A DNA stretch of 6,964 nt, taken from contig DRLE01000238.1 in NCBI GenBank assembly GCA_011051475.1, forward strand, positions 1-6,964. The letters are read 5' to 3'. Positions 5,874-6,964 of the stretch are shown in pieces. This DNA comes from Gammaproteobacteria bacterium. GTDB lineage: Bacteria > Pseudomonadota > Gammaproteobacteria > SZUA-229. A program made the position numbers and the translations under genes. Positions within the stretch are counted from its first letter, which is position 1. Each line of letters opens with the position of its first letter. The notes beneath the pieces are model-generated. The model ran no database searches, was not told where the DNA came from, and saw only the letters and a list, made by a program, of their open reading frames with translations.

Positions 5874-5908
5874 TTGATGACAAAAAATGATGAAAAGTGG
5901 AGGATGAA

Positions 5909-6964
5909 ATGAAAAAGAACAACTGCACCCCTGGTGGTGGAAAACATGGCAGAAAGGCCCTGCTGAGCGCGGTGCTGATCGCTGCCAGCGTCAGCCTGCC
6001 TGCCTATGCACATAAAAGCCAGGTTACCCTGATAGAAATGGGTGACCTGCATGGCACCCTGGTGCCGCATGCCGCAATTATGAAAAACCCCGACGGCTCT
6101 GAATACGAGGCGGCCAGCGCCGGTGGCCTGGCCCGTCTGAAAACCGTGGTCGACGGTATTCGTGAAGATAATCCGGAGGCTGTCCTGCTGTCTACCGGTG
6201 ACCTGACTCACGGTAGCGCTGAAGCCATGTTTACCCTGGGTGACGCCATGATGGTGCCGATCAATGCGTTCAATATCGACGTATACACGCCGGGTAACTG
6301 GGACTTCGGTTATGGCGGCGCGGTTTTCCGTAACCGCTTTACCACTTTCGGTCCGAAACCGACCATTCCCGGTAACCTGCGCACCATGACGTCCTATGTC
6401 AGCTGTGATGATGTGCCGGTGATTCCCGGCCTGACCGACGAGGCCAGCGGTTATACCTGTACCGAGAATACGGCGACTGCGCCGTTCCCCACCCCCGAGG
6501 GTATGGGTGTGATCAAGGCCAATTTCCCGGCAGTTGCGGTCAATCTCTATAATGCCGCGCCCCTGCCGCCCCAGGCTCAGGGCAAGCCGGTATTGCCGCC
6601 GTTCAAGATGCTGGAGCGTGGTGGTGTAAAAATTGCCGTTATCGGCATAACCGCGTCCATCGTGCCGCAGCAGGCTGATGCCTTCAATATCGGTTTCCGC
6701 TTTACCCAGGGCGTACAGGAACTGCCGGGCATTATTGAAAAAGTGAAGGGCATGGGCGCCGAGCTGATCGTGGTGCAGTCCGAACTGGGTCTGTCACAGA
6801 ATATCAAGATCGCACAGAGCTTTGAAGATATCGATGTGATGTATTCCGCGCATACCCATGAAGTGACTCTGGGCGCACTGGTCGTTGACGAGCACCATGT
6901 GCTGAAGACCACACCCGGTGAGCGCTTGAGCCATAGAGCGCGCAGGTTGCTGCACAAGGGCGGC
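5909..6964 (+). CDS. Exported metallophosphoesterase of the SoxB/5'-nucleotidase superfamily (3' end beyond window)
   Basis: An open frame of 352 codons runs off the window without a stop. Residues 1-34 are a Sec signal peptide with basic start, hydrophobic core (about 18-30) and AYA cleavage site, so the enzyme is periplasmic. The dimetal phosphoesterase motifs follow in order: GDLHGT (D46, H48), STGDLTHG (D98), GNWDFGYG (N130), and SAHTHE (H315, H317). GNWDF is intermediate between GNHDF of 5'-nucleotidases and GHWEF of SoxB. At the position where relatives have a metal-binding histidine (SHxG) this protein has SELG (E292). C168 and C184 could form a disulfide. UshA-type members hydrolyse nucleotides; SoxB releases sulfate from thiosulfate bound to SoxYZ. 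With no other sox genes here and the C-terminal domain missing, I cannot choose. GGAGG five bases upstream fixes the start. Confidence 0.88.
   Translation, partial: MKKNNCTPGGGKHGRKALLSAVLIAASVSLPAYAHKSQVTLIEMGDLHGTLVPHAAIMKNPDGSEYEAASAGGLARLKTVVDGIREDNPEAVLLSTGDLTHGSAEAMFTLGDAMMVPINAFNIDVYTPGNWDFGYGGAVFRNRFTTFGPKPTIPGNLRTMTSYVSCDDVPVIPGLTDEASGYTCTENTATAPFPTPEGMGVIKANFPAVAVNLYNAAPLPPQAQGKPVLPPFKMLERGGVKIAVIGITASIVPQQADAFNIGFRFTQGVQELPGIIEKVKGMGAELIVVQSELGLSQNIKIAQSFEDIDVMYSAHTHEVTLGALVVDEHHVLKTTPGERLSHRARRLLHKGG

Larger units (their letters stand above)
5551..5908. other. Divergent intergenic region between the hemerythrin pair and the exported metallophosphoesterase
   Basis: This 358-base AT-rich stretch has no supported gene. 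From left to right it holds the hemerythrin ribosome binding site, the FNR-type palindrome (5648-5661), an imperfect direct repeat ending in AAAAAACCGT (5669-5678 and 5691-5700), and a 6-bp stem with a TGAT loop (5858-5873). GGAGG (5899-5903) comes five bases before the ATG at 5909. A rightward promoter must exist, but none is convincing. TTGAAG (5744-5749) with TAATAG (5765-5770) has only 15-base spacing, and TATATT at 5803-5808 lacks a -35. Confidence 0.6.

Noticed and set aside
5877..5912. Eleven-codon leader ORF (MTKNDEKWRMK) whose stop overlaps the ATG of the metallophosphoesterase gene as ATGA
   Set aside because: It has no convincing ribosome binding site and such short frames arise by chance. 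It would be worth noting only if conserved in relatives.
5816..6211. 131-residue minus-strand open frame opposite the metallophosphoesterase start
   Set aside because: It is antisense to a gene with a clear signal peptide, motifs and ribosome binding site, and shows no recognisable features of its own.
6577..6957. 126-residue minus-strand open frame near the window end
   Set aside because: It is the shadow of the metallophosphoesterase reading frame, which carries the conserved SAHTHE motif in the same interval.

Overview
The window looks like a piece of a gammaproteobacterial chromosome. ThiC and the other proteins have a proteobacterial character, coding DNA is moderately GC-rich, and intergenic DNA is AT-rich. 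Two FNR/DNR-type boxes, a pair of bacteriohemerythrins and a SoxB/5'-nucleotidase-family exported protein suggest an organism that lives across oxygen gradients, possibly a sulfur or nitrogen oxidiser or reducer. That lifestyle is inference; no rRNA or species marker is present.

Layout. 1-280 is one very long, nearly perfect inverted repeat (foldback or MITE-like) that ends 35 bases before thiC (316-2208, +). ThiC is followed after 12 bases by an exported DUF3047-like protein (2221-2874, +). Next comes a promoter with an FNR-type box and a TATATT -10 at class II spacing, driving a small two-helix membrane protein (3048-3305, +). A strong intrinsic terminator (3351-3378) follows, and the start codon of an AF1514-like small protein (3379-3708, +) directly abuts it. 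Then come three minus-strand genes: an unknown two-helix membrane protein with a SHOCT-like tail (4446-3751) and a tandem pair of 152-residue bacteriohemerythrins (5550-5092, then 5062-4604). A perfect FNR-type palindrome (5648-5661) lies upstream of the pair. Diverging from them is an exported metallophosphoesterase of the SoxB/5'-nucleotidase superfamily (5909 to the window end, incomplete).

How the parts relate. ThiC is a housekeeping thiamine gene and probably unrelated to the rest. The two FNR-type sites suggest that the small membrane protein and the hemerythrin pair respond to low oxygen or NO as one small regulon. The hemerythrins would bind O2 (or possibly NO) in the cytoplasm; the role of the membrane protein is unknown. 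The most unusual items are the 280-base palindrome where a TPP riboswitch would usually be expected, the textbook class II FNR promoter for an unrecognised membrane protein, and the terminator whose 3' arm doubles as the ribosome binding site of the next gene. No CRISPR array, tRNA, rRNA, transposase or obvious defence system was seen.
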